Positions 22,410 through 32,623 of a stretch of 64,000 nt of DNA are shown here, in pieces. This DNA is from G965230615 sp965230615 (GTDB lineage Bacteria; Pseudomonadota; Gammaproteobacteria; HTCC5015). The stretch is from NCBI GenBank assembly GCA_965230615.1, contig OZ246012.1:3472001-3536000 (forward strand). Reading direction: 5' to 3'. How positions within the stretch are numbered: the first letter of the stretch is position 1; each line of letters begins with the position of its first letter. Both the position numbers and the translations under genes were made by a program. Under the pieces are notes generated by a model. It was not told where the DNA came from. It did no database searches and saw only the letters and a list, made by a program, of their open reading frames with translations.

Positions 22410-22976
22410 ATGAAAAAATGGTTAACTGTCGTGCTGGCAATAACGGTATTTGCTTGTGCTAGTCAGCCAGTAAGCGACCAGCAAACGCAAAGCCAGCAAA
22501 ATACTCAAGCCTGTTTAGGGAGTACTGATTTACCAGCGTCATTGCAGGCGGCATTTGAACCTGTCGAAGACTTTGCTTTGTTGCAACAAACGCTAGGTAA
22601 GCCAGAGCAAGGTAAATTATGTCAGGCCCGTGTCTATCAAAGTAAGCAGGCCACTCAGGTTAATGTACATCGTGTTTGGGATAGCGTTAATCCAAACAGC
22701 AGGTTGGGTAAGTGGTGGGCATTTGAAATGCCGCAGGGCAAGATTGCTGATTATCGTGCTAAATATCAGATATGCTATCAGTGGTCACCGTTAGATATGT
22801 TGGTCTCCTGCATGCTTAAGCCAGGCACTAAAATTGTTGTAGGCACAGGGCAAAGTGAGAAGTGTTCGCAATATGTAAACTATCCTGTTTCAGCCGCTCA
22901 ACAAGTTTATATTGCTGATGCGGCTGATGTTGTTGAAAATTGCAATGTGCTAACAGGTCGATTTGATTGGCAATAA
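22410..22976 (+). CDS. Lipoprotein of unknown function
   Basis: 188 residues. Signal peptide and lipobox (VFAC, Cys16), then a Gln-rich linker (QQTQSQQNTQ). The body has two cysteine-containing halves with W-rich text (VHRVWDSVNPNSRLGKWWAF, YQICYQWSPLDMLVSC). AAGGA seven bases before the ATG fixes the start rather than an upstream TTG at 22392. No known family recognised; probably faces the periplasm or the surface. Confidence 0.7.
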   Translation: MKKWLTVVLAITVFACASQPVSDQQTQSQQNTQACLGSTDLPASLQAAFEPVEDFALLQQTLGKPEQGKLCQARVYQSKQATQVNVHRVWDSVNPNSRLGKWWAFEMPQGKIADYRAKYQICYQWSPLDMLVSCMLKPGTKIVVGTGQSEKCSQYVNYPVSAAQQVYIADAADVVENCNVLTGRFDWQ

Positions 22977-23348
22977 GATAAGTAGTCTTTATTGCTGCTG
23001 TTGCCTCTAGGCAGACGCGGTTAAATTGGCCAAATGTCGCTAGCATGAGATATCACGCGCTTTCTAGAGCAGAAGTATAAGGTAGCTTGAAAAGTATAAA
23101 TATCTGTAAACAGTCTGTTTTTTCGTAGAGAAATATAACGGTTTTATATCTTAAAAGTTGATAGTTTCTATAATATTAATTTTCGTCAACAAAGTTAAGC
23201 TCTCTTGGGCGTGCTTATCGCTACAATAGGTTTATAAGTGATAACAGCGAACTATATTAGCTTTTCCTATATCTGAGTGGCTTATAATTTATTACCTATA
23301 AGTTGTTTTTAGCCTTTTCAGATCTTATCTGTTGACGAAGGTGCTTAA
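22977..23348. other. Intergenic region, no gene seen
   Basis: About 370 AT-rich bases ahead of the subtilase gene; likely holds its promoter. No clear hairpin or repeat. Confidence 0.4.
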
Positions 23349-26300
23349 ATGAAAAAACTACTATTATTAGCGATGCTGAGCAGCATATCTGGCTTACATG
23401 CGCAGCAGCAAGACTTTACTAAAAAACCGCAAGCTATTGTCAATGGTTATCATCAAACAATAGATGCATCGGCAACAATGGCTAAACGCTATTATGGTGT
23501 GCTCATTGTTGAAGGTGTATTGAGTCAAAGTCGTTTGGCACAGTTAGCAAGTCTTGGTTTGGTCTTAGAGGGAGTTTATAAGCAAGACTATTTATATTCA
23601 CATTATTTTGTGTCAAGTCAGCAGCCATTGAACGTACATCAGTCTGCGCTAAGCAAGCATTTATCCGGCTATCATAGTTTAAGTCTTTATCAGCGACCGG
23701 CGACCACCACGCCAACATCAAAACAGGCGCAAGATTATCAGCTTACTTTTTTCCGCTCAGTATCACCATCGTTAGTAAAGCAAATACTGCAATCGCATAA
23801 GATCAAGTTTGAACACTATGTTGATCAGAGTTATATCGCCAGCTTAACAACAAGGCAGTTAAGTGCACTGAGGCAGTATCAAGCAATACAGTTGATAGAT
23901 GTGTTTAAGAAAACCGCATTAACAAATGATATTGCCAGAGAGCGATCAGGTGTTAATGCCGCTCAAGCATCGATATCTTTTGATAATATATTTCCGCCCG
24001 ATAATGCCTGGTTAGATGAGCAGCCTTATACAGGTAACCATATTGATGTAGGTGTTTATGATACAGGCATAGATAAATCGCATTGGGATTTTAGAGAGGT
24101 CACGTTAGATGTAAATGGCGATCCTATTTTAGGTTTTGGTGCTGAGTATTATGATGGCAAGCTAACGAATTTACGCACGATGCAGTGTGGCAGTCAAAAT
24201 ACACCGTCGTGTAGTAGTTTTTACGATTATCAAGTTGACCAACATGGCACGCATGTGGCAGGTATTATTGGTGGCAATGGTTGGAACTCGGCTGCACAAG
24301 GTTTTTCGCCCTATCAATTAAGAGGGGTTGCGCCGAAAGTTAATTTCTGGTCTGTTGATTTTACGTCAACCTGGTCTCAGGGTGACCGACAAGGGCATGT
24401 TACCAACCATTCGCATAAGACCAGAGGTAATGGTAGTGGAGCAAACTATGACACGGTGAATGCTGATATTGATAGTGCGATTAATAGTCAAAAAAGATCC
24501 AATGGTTCCATTGCGTCACCAGATGGGCGAATAAAAACGGTTGTGTACGCAGCAGGCAACCAAAATGACCGCAAAGGTTATTATTCTTTGCTGGTGCAAG
24601 CTAAAAATCCTGTGGTTGTTGGTAATGCCAGTAAGACCTCTGGCAAGTTATATAATACCAGTAGTATGGGGCCAACGATTGATGGGCGTATTAAGCCTGA
24701 TATTATTGCCCCTGGTGCAGATCAGCCTATTGTAGACCCAACGGCAGCGAATCCGGTTAAAGTCTATATTGATGATATACGTCTAGAGCGTAGTGGCGGT
24801 CAAAGCATTATTCATTATAATTTTAATCATATTAGTTTGCAGGGTTGGCAAGAGACACTCGCGGCACAAAATATCAATGCGGTGCAACAAGGTGGTGCGC
24901 TGTACTATGAAAAAATAGCAGGGCTATCTGCAATCTCTGGGCCTAATATTGATCCGGCACATATAGCCGATGATGATGACCGCTTAATTATACGGTATAA
25001 GATTGAATGGGACCCAAGCTTACCAGCAACGAATAAAATTGCTGGCAATTTCTTTTGGTTTGAAGCGCCCAATCATGCAGGCAGTAGTGCGAGATCTTTA
25101 CCATTGGAGTTTGATGTTACTGGACAATATGAAACACTGTCGGTCAATCTAAGTAATATTGGTCATACAAGTGCGCATAATTGGACAGCTGGCAATCCTA
25201 TACATGCGATACGTTTTGATTTTAATCGTCCGACAGATATCAATAAAGATATTATATCGACGATAGCAGGCAATGTTTATGGCGGTAATGCTGGCACATC
25301 CATGTCTGCCCCTCATGTTACTGGTATTATTGCCTTAATGCTGGAAAAATTTGGGCATAAAATTTTAGCCTGTCCATTAGGCGAAGACTGTGCTGATTTG
25401 GACAGACTCGGGCCGAGTAACGCTTTGGTCAGAGCGTTATTAATTCATACCGCAACAGATCTAGAAAATGATGCTAATGACCAGTCTTTAATGAACCCAG
25501 ATATTATCGATAGCGATACGGTATACCATCGTGGACCAGATTTCGCGACAGGTTGGGGGTTGGTAAATGCGCAAAAAGCGTTAGAGTATATTGATCCAGC
25601 GAAGATCACAGTCATTAACAGGTTGCAAAAAGACCAAGTTAAACGCTTTCATTTTCGAGTTGGTGAGAATGCAGGGCCCTTACGTATTACCGCAACTTGG
25701 GATGATGCGGGAGACTTTAGTACCTCAGGGGCACAGCCGCGCTTGATCAATGATGTTGATATCCATTTGATCGCGCCCAATGGTGATATCTTTTACCCTT
25801 GGCAGTTGGAACCTTTACCAACAGGGTTAATGATGGCGGCTGATGTTAAGCCGGCAAGCAACACTTGTGCAGTTGACTTGGCTGTAGAATGTTATGACCA
25901 CTTAAACAATGTCGAAGTGATTGATGTTGATACGCCACAGTATGGCGATTGGCAGTTAGTTGTTAATGCCTATGATGTTGATTTTATAGAAGAAGTTTCC
26001 TTGGTCTCAGATTATGAGCTGGTGGCTGACGACCCTCAATGTTGGAATGTTGTTAGCTGGAGTGTTGATCCGGATAATAGCAGTATGGAAATAGCGGAAG
26101 TGGAGCCTGCTGATTGTACGATTATCCCAGCAGGAAAAGTCTATTCCAGGCGCTTGATGGATAGTAACTATCTACTCTTTGATAGTAATGATCCTCGTAT
26201 TATTTTTAAAGGACCATTTAGTATGCCTCTGGTTTTTTATGGCTATGAAAAATTTCATCCCAAGCATGCCATTGTTAAAACCAAGCCCGCTTGTGAAAGC

Positions 26301-27074
26301 TGTGGTGTTATAGAGGAAATTTACCCCTATCCACCTAAGCAAGGCGAGATAAATTTTGAAGATGTTGTCCGCTTAAGAGATCCAGATACGCAATTCTGCC
26401 TGGCAGGTGCGCAGAGCAATGGTAGTGTTATCCAAAGTAAAGCCTGTCAGGAGCATAACGAACAGCTATTTAAATTAGTCGATCGTGGTAATAACCAGTT
26501 TTATATAAAAAGTGCCTCCGGCAATCAATGTTTGTATGCGCATAGTAATAGTGGCGCGTATGTGAAGTCATGGGTTTGTCATAATAACTTGCAATGGATC
26601 GCGCATGCTCAAGGAAGAGGTGCTCGCCTTGAATATGTTAGCAAAGGACAATGTATTAAAGGCGGTTCCAGTGTTCTAACGCCTAGTCCGCATGATGCTT
26701 GTGATGAGAGTGCTGAGTTGCAATATCAAGTAGACATTGTTGAGCGCTGGCCAAGTGTGACTTTGCAAAATGATGGCAATGCCGACTCAAGCCTGACGCA
26801 GACTCTGGTGTGTGCGGCAACAGGTGAATCCTGTACTGTGACCGGCAATCGCGAGCATCATCAAGGGCCGCGAACCTGCACAATGTATTGCCCACAGAGT
26901 AGCCTGTTAACAGGTTCTTGTACCACAAGCCATAACAATCGCGATATTACCGATTTTCAATTTTTGACAGGGTTTACCACAGGGACTCAAATTTGCCAGT
27001 ATGGTCAAAATTGTGCAATTGATATGATTGTTGGTGTAGAGAATATTACGACTGTTTGTGATGTCACAGATTAA
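23349..27074 (+). CDS. Large secreted S8 subtilase with inserted domain and ricin-like lectin
   Basis: 1241 residues. Signal peptide ends near LHA-QQ (residue 19). A propeptide-like region spans to about 215. The catalytic triad is Asp238 (GVYDTGID), His299 (DQHGTHVAG) and Ser651 (GTSMSAPHVTG), with oxyanion Asn404 (YAAGNQND). Between Asn404 and Ser651, roughly residues 460-640, sits an inserted beta-sandwich-like domain beginning VKVYIDDIRLE and containing FNHISLQGWQ, which resembles carbohydrate-binding modules. After the catalytic domain come a jelly-roll/P-like region (LRITATWDDAGDFS...INDVDIHLIAPNGD) and a ricin-type trefoil at ~1000-1120 (FCLAG, KACQ, CLYAH, WVCHNNLQW). A cysteine-rich tail ends the protein. 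Extracellular protease with glycan binding. Confidence 0.92.
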   Translation: MKKLLLLAMLSSISGLHAQQQDFTKKPQAIVNGYHQTIDASATMAKRYYGVLIVEGVLSQSRLAQLASLGLVLEGVYKQDYLYSHYFVSSQQPLNVHQSALSKHLSGYHSLSLYQRPATTTPTSKQAQDYQLTFFRSVSPSLVKQILQSHKIKFEHYVDQSYIASLTTRQLSALRQYQAIQLIDVFKKTALTNDIARERSGVNAAQASISFDNIFPPDNAWLDEQPYTGNHIDVGVYDTGIDKSHWDFREVTLDVNGDPILGFGAEYYDGKLTNLRTMQCGSQNTPSCSSFYDYQVDQHGTHVAGIIGGNGWNSAAQGFSPYQLRGVAPKVNFWSVDFTSTWSQGDRQGHVTNHSHKTRGNGSGANYDTVNADIDSAINSQKRSNGSIASPDGRIKTVVYAAGNQNDRKGYYSLLVQAKNPVVVGNASKTSGKLYNTSSMGPTIDGRIKPDIIAPGADQPIVDPTAANPVKVYIDDIRLERSGGQSIIHYNFNHISLQGWQETLAAQNINAVQQGGALYYEKIAGLSAISGPNIDPAHIADDDDRLIIRYKIEWDPSLPATNKIAGNFFWFEAPNHAGSSARSLPLEFDVTGQYETLSVNLSNIGHTSAHNWTAGNPIHAIRFDFNRPTDINKDIISTIAGNVYGGNAGTSMSAPHVTGIIALMLEKFGHKILACPLGEDCADLDRLGPSNALVRALLIHTATDLENDANDQSLMNPDIIDSDTVYHRGPDFATGWGLVNAQKALEYIDPAKITVINRLQKDQVKRFHFRVGENAGPLRITATWDDAGDFSTSGAQPRLINDVDIHLIAPNGDIFYPWQLEPLPTGLMMAADVKPASNTCAVDLAVECYDHLNNVEVIDVDTPQYGDWQLVVNAYDVDFIEEVSLVSDYELVADDPQCWNVVSWSVDPDNSSMEIAEVEPADCTIIPAGKVYSRRLMDSNYLLFDSNDPRIIFKGPFSMPLVFYGYEKFHPKHAIVKTKPACESCGVIEEIYPYPPKQGEINFEDVVRLRDPDTQFCLAGAQSNGSVIQSKACQEHNEQLFKLVDRGNNQFYIKSASGNQCLYAHSNSGAYVKSWVCHNNLQWIAHAQGRGARLEYVSKGQCIKGGSSVLTPSPHDACDESAELQYQVDIVERWPSVTLQNDGNADSSLTQTLVCAATGESCTVTGNREHHQGPRTCTMYCPQSSLLTGSCTTSHNNRDITDFQFLTGFTTGTQICQYGQNCAIDMIVGVENITTVCDVTD

Positions 27075-27082
27075 ATCAGGTG

Positions 27083-27113
27083 GGCACCCATTGTTTAGCT
27101 AATGATGGGTGCC
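27083..27113 (+). terminator. Hairpin after subtilase gene
   Basis: GGCACCCAT at 27083-27091 pairs with ATGGGTGCC at 27105-27113. No strong T-run follows, so it may be a Rho-dependent stop or an RNA-stabilising hairpin. Confidence 0.5.
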
Positions 27114-27186
27114 TTAAAGTTATGCCTGAAGTGATCCTGTACCTAACAAAATAGCTGCTTTTATTGTGGCTTTTTAAAGCAAAGGT

Positions 27187-28002
27187 TTAGCGGGAAGCAC
27201 TACGCCTGACTGGCATACAGTGAAACTGTAAACCAATAGCAACCTCTCTCGGGTCATTGCCTGAGGCGAGTGGGTTTTCGCGAGCAAAAATAACATCGAC
27301 TTGGCCAATAAAGTTATCTGAAGCGCAGCTGTTGACCACAGGCACCCGATTGTTACGACAGTTAGGTAGCATTTCTGTCACGCTATTACTATTACTGCCA
27401 TCGAGCAGGCTGCCTTCGAGAGTTATGCCTTTAATTCTAAAGCGGTCGTAAGCAATGTTGTCTGTGCCGCTGCCAGATAGCACGGTATCGTCAATATAAT
27501 CTCCAGGGATACCTGTCTCACACACGCCAATTGCATTGGCATAACGAAAAACGGGTGTGGAGCCAGAGGGGCCAGGTTGTTGCGTTGTCAGGCTGACTGT
27601 TTGCGTGCTGTTTGGGGTAACTGATTGGCCACGGTTATTATTGACGGTTAAACGAAAGCAGTTGGCAGAGGGCAGAGATACAGTTTGTACCTCGGTGCTA
27701 TTAAATAAATGGCGATAAGTCGCTTCAAAAAAACAAGGTCGGTCAGCAAACTCACCCCAGGTGATCTGGCTTAGTGCATAAAATTGATCGGTGCCTGAGG
27801 GTAACGCCAGCGGCACCACTCGACCTCGGTCTAAACGAAGATTGCTGGGAGTAACGGAAATAGTGCTACTGAGTTCGACCAGATGGCCATCGGCTTTGCC
27901 AGCGATAAACGTACGCGAGTTGCTGGTTTCCAATGAGGCACCGCAGGCCGCTAATAACAAACACCATGACAATACTAAAATACCTTTCAGATTAACAAGC
28001 AT
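27187..28002 (-). CDS. Lipoprotein of unknown function
   Basis: 271 residues with a lipobox LAAC (Cys20) and a strong GGAGG site upstream of the ATG. The body is beta-rich with four or more cysteines (RPCFFEATY, SANCFRL, IGVCETG, LPNCRNN, NSCASDN, QFHCMP), suggesting disulphide-stabilised fold. No family recognised. Convergent with the subtilase gene. Confidence 0.75.
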   Translation of the reverse strand: MLVNLKGILVLSWCLLLAACGASLETSNSRTFIAGKADGHLVELSSTISVTPSNLRLDRGRVVPLALPSGTDQFYALSQITWGEFADRPCFFEATYRHLFNSTEVQTVSLPSANCFRLTVNNNRGQSVTPNSTQTVSLTTQQPGPSGSTPVFRYANAIGVCETGIPGDYIDDTVLSGSGTDNIAYDRFRIKGITLEGSLLDGSNSNSVTEMLPNCRNNRVPVVNSCASDNFIGQVDVIFARENPLASGNDPREVAIGLQFHCMPVRRSASR

Positions 28003-28255
28003 AAAGCCTCCATATTTTTATACAGACTGTCAGTAAAAATGTTTTCTGGAAAAAGCTGACTACTCTTCGGCAGTTGAGTAAAAGGCTTTAGGGCTCTTGA
28101 GTGTTTTTGATTAAATAACTGCAGACTTAATAAACGCGGCATCTTGACATAAGAATCAATCCAAATGCTGTAGTCATGTGTAATTGACGAGTTGCCTAAT
28201 GTCATACACAGTAGATAAATAAGATATAACATCATTTTTATACAAGGAGGTAGAA

Positions 28256-29521
28256 ATGAGCGTTCAGCTAGCTATGCAAATGCCAGCGATTAGAGTGATT
28301 AATTTATGTGTCTGTATATTACTGCTGTGGTCCTTGCTGTTTATAAACGCAGCATTCGCTGTGACGACGCCTCCGGATATTCCTGAGTGTAAAACAAACA
28401 AAAGATTACCGAATAAGGCGATTAATTGCCCTGATCAGTTTGCTTGGGAGCTTTTTGTCAGAATCAGTAAGCCACTGCCAAAAACCAATGTGCCACGTTG
28501 GCATGCTTTTGCAACTGATCCAGAAACATTTCCGCAAACGCCAGTACCTTCTGTATGCAGTACATCTAAAGCGAGCCCTAAATATTGCCCACAGTGGCCA
28601 GCGAAAACACGTACGATACCGATTGAGCAAGCAGGGCCTAGTAAAAGTAATCACTTGCCAATCAATGCGCATCTCACACCTTTTTTAAATAATGTTGAAG
28701 TTGTGCAGCGTAACAAAGCCTCTTTTGACTATATCGTCAATAATAATTTATGGTATCAGCAAGGTTTGGCAGATGTTTTTGCCAGAGACTTTGAGCTTAA
28801 CTTTCCTATTACGGCGATAGAAATAAAGACAAATTGGATACACCTGTCAGAGGTGCCAAAGAAAAAAAGAGATACTTTTCATAGCGTAAAGTATCAGGGC
28901 AAAAGTTGGGGGCTGGTTGCAATGCATATCACCTCTAAGGATTTACCCCAATGGTTTTGGGCTACATTTGAGCATGTGGATAATCCAGGGCGTTGTGACT
29001 GGTTAGATTGTAAAGACTCCTTTGGGGTAAAGCCTGCTGTGACTAAGGCTAAGAAACCACTTTATGGACACTATAAAGCTGAGAAGATTAAGCCAGCATT
29101 GAGTGATATGCTAGATGAAATCGACCCAGTATTTCGTAATTATCGTCTGAAAGGTACCCAGGTAGATTTTGTGGATGATACCGGTGCGGCAACGTTACTG
29201 GGTAACTCAGTGACAGAGTTTAGCTTTATTCAGAATGCTTCCTGTATGACGTGTCATGCGCGCGCGACAGTTAACTGGCAAGGACAGAATGGCTTTGGTG
29301 GCTTTGGTAATACGCCGGGAGGTTTGCAAATCGGCAACGGTTTGCCAACCTCAGGTGTGTCCGCGCCACAACAAAGCTTTTCCGGTGCGCCCGATCCTCG
29401 TTGGTTTGCAGGTGCCAGTGGTAATGAGCAGTTGCATGCAATGGACTTTTTATGGGCGATGCCTTTTCAGGCGCAGTCTGCTTTTGACAGCATAAAAGCA
29501 GCTTCGGGCAAGAAGCCCTAG
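28256..29521 (+). CDS. Exported single-haem protein, FAW/EH family member A (unrecognised family)
   Basis: 421 residues with an N-terminal hydrophobic signal (VINLCVCILLLWSLLFINAAFA). One c-type haem motif, CMTCH at residues 330-334, near the C-terminus. The pattern is shared with the proteins at 29677 and 36672: an early FAW..F block (CPDQFAWELFVRI), a mid ITAIEIKTNWIHL block, LVAMHITSKDLPQWFWATFEHV, YRLKGTQVDF just before the haem, and an AMDFLWAMPF ending. I do not recognise the family. Being exported with one haem it should be periplasmic and electron-carrying or ligand-sensing. AAGGAGG six bases before the ATG is a very strong start. Its own leader of about 250 bases follows the divergent lipoprotein gene. 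Confidence 0.75.
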   Translation: MSVQLAMQMPAIRVINLCVCILLLWSLLFINAAFAVTTPPDIPECKTNKRLPNKAINCPDQFAWELFVRISKPLPKTNVPRWHAFATDPETFPQTPVPSVCSTSKASPKYCPQWPAKTRTIPIEQAGPSKSNHLPINAHLTPFLNNVEVVQRNKASFDYIVNNNLWYQQGLADVFARDFELNFPITAIEIKTNWIHLSEVPKKKRDTFHSVKYQGKSWGLVAMHITSKDLPQWFWATFEHVDNPGRCDWLDCKDSFGVKPAVTKAKKPLYGHYKAEKIKPALSDMLDEIDPVFRNYRLKGTQVDFVDDTGAATLLGNSVTEFSFIQNASCMTCHARATVNWQGQNGFGGFGNTPGGLQIGNGLPTSGVSAPQQSFSGAPDPRWFAGASGNEQLHAMDFLWAMPFQAQSAFDSIKAASGKKP

Positions 29522-29676
29522 ACAGCTGCCCGCTTTTTCTATTCGCATCAATTGTGTTAAGCCAGTGTGATATTACATGCTGGCTTGGCATGCTTGCCTT
29601 TTGTAATGTGCTAATAAGCCATAATGTTTTTTGATGTGTTGTTGCTATCTAAAGATAATAAATACACGGAGGTTTT

Positions 29677-31521
29677 ATGCGTAAGAGTAATCATTTTTCG
29701 TTGTTATTAAAGAGGTTTCAAAAAGAGTGTTTGGTAATATTCTTTGGTGTTTTTTTGGTTCACCCGCTGAGTGTGCTTGCCAGTATTGACTGTCAGCCTG
29801 GCGTTGATTTTAAGATTACGAGCGAGGTGCCTCATGATGTAAATCCAGATAGTGCGCGGTTGCAGCATAGTAAAAAGTGTCAGCAGGAGCTGGCGTTTTT
29901 TGCCTGGCAGCAATTCTTGGCATTGAGTTGGCAATCTAATTATAGTGAAGGTACGCCTTTTCGTGGTCAGCCAGATACACAGTGGAGTTATAAAAAGCCT
30001 TATGCAAAAGGTCAGCCTTTGGTTTGGGAAACTTATGCGCATCGTTCTGAGTTAAGGCCAGCAGGCCAGCCGTTAAATACACCGTTTAATAAGCCGCCTA
30101 AATATATTTATGTTAATCAGCCCTTACCAGGTGAAACTGGGGCCAGCTTTGCTTTATTTAACAACCTCGACGAAGACAACGAAATTGGCTCCTGCGATGT
30201 TTATTTGGGTAGTGGCGACCCGAAGACACAGGATCTTATTCTGTATCAAGCTAAAGTCAATCAGGCAGAATATGATTACATTAAAGATAATTTTGGTGCC
30301 GGGCAGGCCGATCCAGCAGGGCCCTTAGCAAAGGCGGCTCAAGCAAATATCAAGAGCATTCAACAATATAAGCAAGCCTCACCAAAGGGTATTGATTTGC
30401 CGGCAGGGTTTGCCGGTGGTAGCGAGGGAGCGATTGAAATTAAAACGGCCTTTTTACGCGTCACGCCAGTCAATGCTTCTTTGTTAGAAGATTTTTATCA
30501 GACCGAAGCAATATACTATACAGCTGACTATAATGCAGCAAGTGATAGTTATACTGATTTCCGTTATCACAATGGCACGTTTGCGTTGCTTGCTATGCAT
30601 GTTATTCATAAAACCAAAGCCTATCCAGATTTTATTTTTACTTCTTTTGAGCATAAAGGCTTGGCTAATTTAAATATTAAGCAGTCGATTATTGAACAGG
30701 ATCTGCTGAAAGCAGAAGCAGATTTAGCTGTTGCAGTCGATGACTGGGAAAAAGCTCAACGTGCTTTGGCAGAAGCTAAATCGACCAGCAACCCAATAAA
30801 ACGCTTGGCAGAATATATAGAGTATGAATATCAGACCGCGCAAGCGGTAATGGCACTGAAAGAGGCAGTGAGTCAGTTAAAAGCAGCTAAAAAAGCGGGT
30901 ATAGCAGGTGCTTTGCAATATCGTTTAGTCACACCACTGCCGCCAAGTTATGGTAATTTTAATCCATTTAATGCGCCAGCCAAACCAGGTAAGCCGACAG
31001 GTACACAAACAGGCCAGCGCCATAAAATTGTAAGGCAAACCGGATCCTCGCCTAAGTCAAATGGACAGTTATATCCTGTGCCACCTTATCTTGATCAGGT
31101 GACGGCTAAAGTGCATAAAAAATTACGTGGCATGAATAAAGATTCAGTATGGTTGAATTATCGCTTAATTGGCGTGCAGGCGAATATCACTGAAGGCTGG
31201 TCGGCAGCACCGCAAGCTGCAACTAAGACCTCGACAGCCAAAGGGCCGAATCATTTCATGGCTAACTTTGTGATTGAGTCAGATGCTTTTTTAGGTAATT
31301 TCTTTGGTCCAGGGTTTGGCACTAACCCATTCCCAAGTGGTAAGGGGAATGGTGATAATGTGGTCTATGGTGGTGAGAGTTTTAATATGGGGGGGTGTAA
31401 AGGTTGTCACGGTGTTGCGCAAACAGCGTTTGGTACTGATTTTAGCTTTTTGCTCGACTATGGAGTAGATAAGCCTGTTGTTAATCCAGATACGATTCAC
31501 TATCACGCCGATGAGCCGTAG
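29677..31521 (+). CDS. Exported single-haem protein, family member B, with coiled-coil insert
   Basis: 614 residues. Signal peptide, then FAWQQFLALSWQ (the FAW block), AIEIKTAFLRV (the mid block), LLAMHVIHKTKAYPDFIFTSFEHKG (the EH block), NYRLIGVQAN and a haem motif CKGCH at 574-578, followed by a tail near the end. Compared with members A and C it carries an inserted helix-rich, Ala/Lys/Glu-rich coiled-coil stretch at about 345-410 (LLKAEADLAVAVDDWEKAQR...). GGAGG precedes the ATG. It lies 155 bases after member A and is probably co-transcribed with it. Confidence 0.75.
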   Translation: MRKSNHFSLLLKRFQKECLVIFFGVFLVHPLSVLASIDCQPGVDFKITSEVPHDVNPDSARLQHSKKCQQELAFFAWQQFLALSWQSNYSEGTPFRGQPDTQWSYKKPYAKGQPLVWETYAHRSELRPAGQPLNTPFNKPPKYIYVNQPLPGETGASFALFNNLDEDNEIGSCDVYLGSGDPKTQDLILYQAKVNQAEYDYIKDNFGAGQADPAGPLAKAAQANIKSIQQYKQASPKGIDLPAGFAGGSEGAIEIKTAFLRVTPVNASLLEDFYQTEAIYYTADYNAASDSYTDFRYHNGTFALLAMHVIHKTKAYPDFIFTSFEHKGLANLNIKQSIIEQDLLKAEADLAVAVDDWEKAQRALAEAKSTSNPIKRLAEYIEYEYQTAQAVMALKEAVSQLKAAKKAGIAGALQYRLVTPLPPSYGNFNPFNAPAKPGKPTGTQTGQRHKIVRQTGSSPKSNGQLYPVPPYLDQVTAKVHKKLRGMNKDSVWLNYRLIGVQANITEGWSAAPQAATKTSTAKGPNHFMANFVIESDAFLGNFFGPGFGTNPFPSGKGNGDNVVYGGESFNMGGCKGCHGVAQTAFGTDFSFLLDYGVDKPVVNPDTIHYHADEP

Positions 31522-31616
31522 TAGAAAGTAACAATCAGTTTGTAAAAGATTGTCCGAGGGGTTGCGAGATAGCTTAGCGCAATAACCCTTTTACGGGCAA
31601 GCGGTCATTCATTAAC

Positions 31617-31655
31617 CGGCAAGTACGACTTTATTGTGGTGCTTGCCGTATTTTT
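31617..31655 (+). terminator. Probable terminator after the single-haem pair
   Basis: CGGCAAG at 31617-31623 pairs with CTTGCCG at 31642-31648, followed by TATTTTT. The loop is long but can pair partly. Confidence 0.5.
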
Positions 31656-31816
31656 GGTCATTCCTTTCCCAGTATAAACCCTAGGGCTAACCCGCGTTTT
31701 CATACTTTAGTCTAGTGTTGTGTCTGTCTCGGCAAGCTTAATATCATAAGAAGCATTTTACTTACCTGGCGTCACTATTTGCAGGTATTTTGAATAGACA
31801 CAATAGAGTGAATCTT

Positions 31817-32596
31817 ATGAGTTTTTGGCAATATTGGATACTGTATGGCTTATGCGTGATTATCGTTTTCCACCTGCTGGTTATGTTTGCGCATATCACG
31901 CTCAGGTTTAGCTTGTGTTGGCTCGATAAAGCTATCGCTTATCAATATGAAAGTCTTGTTTTGCCCTTTATTTATTGGTTTGCCGTTATGGTCGCCAGTT
32001 TTTGGGCTTTTCAATTTTTAGGCATCTCTTTCTCTGCTAATCCGAATTTATATGTTTATGAAGTGAAGAATTCCAGTGTGGCTGAACATGTATTGCAAAT
32101 AAATGCAGAGTTACAACAAATACAGCATAGTATTGATAATCCAGATGACGTCACGCTGAGAGATTTTAAAAAGCTAGGCAATCGTATTGAGTCAGTCACG
32201 CGTTCAGTCGCCGAACAAGTTGGCGAAATGCTGTATTTGATTGACGATGCTGAGAGAAAAACTCAGGCAGCTGCTAAAAAAGTTGCCATTGCTGAGGATG
32301 AATTAAGTGAAGCTTATCAGCGAAAAGACCAAAGAATTGCTGAGCTGAAAGCACAAATAGCACTTATGCAGAATATCTCGCAGCAAGAACGGGAATTTAT
32401 TAAAAAAGATGTATTGAGTCCATCGATTTGGGATACAATTCTGACCTTTCTATTAGGCGTATTTGCTTCTTTAATTGCAACCCATTTTCATCCAGGTTTA
32501 AAAGCGGGGGTGAGTGACTTGGTCCAGCAGTTAAGAAAAAGTATTCGTCTTAAGAAAAGAGGCAGGCAGGGACGCGATAACGGTACTTCAGATTAA
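31817..32596 (+). CDS. Inner-membrane protein with coiled coil, unknown
   Basis: 259 residues. Two membrane helices at the N-terminus (~5-30 and ~45-70), a long charged coiled coil at ~90-200, and a third hydrophobic helix near 215-235 (TILTFLLGVFASLIATHF), then a basic tail. ATG at 31817 chosen; a TTG at 31790 would add nine residues. The 27-base gap to the next gene suggests co-transcription with the peptidase. No family recognised. Confidence 0.6.
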   Translation: MSFWQYWILYGLCVIIVFHLLVMFAHITLRFSLCWLDKAIAYQYESLVLPFIYWFAVMVASFWAFQFLGISFSANPNLYVYEVKNSSVAEHVLQINAELQQIQHSIDNPDDVTLRDFKKLGNRIESVTRSVAEQVGEMLYLIDDAERKTQAAAKKVAIAEDELSEAYQRKDQRIAELKAQIALMQNISQQEREFIKKDVLSPSIWDTILTFLLGVFASLIATHFHPGLKAGVSDLVQQLRKSIRLKKRGRQGRDNGTSD

Positions 32597-32623
32597 AATA
32601 TAAAATTGCATGGTCTCTGTATT

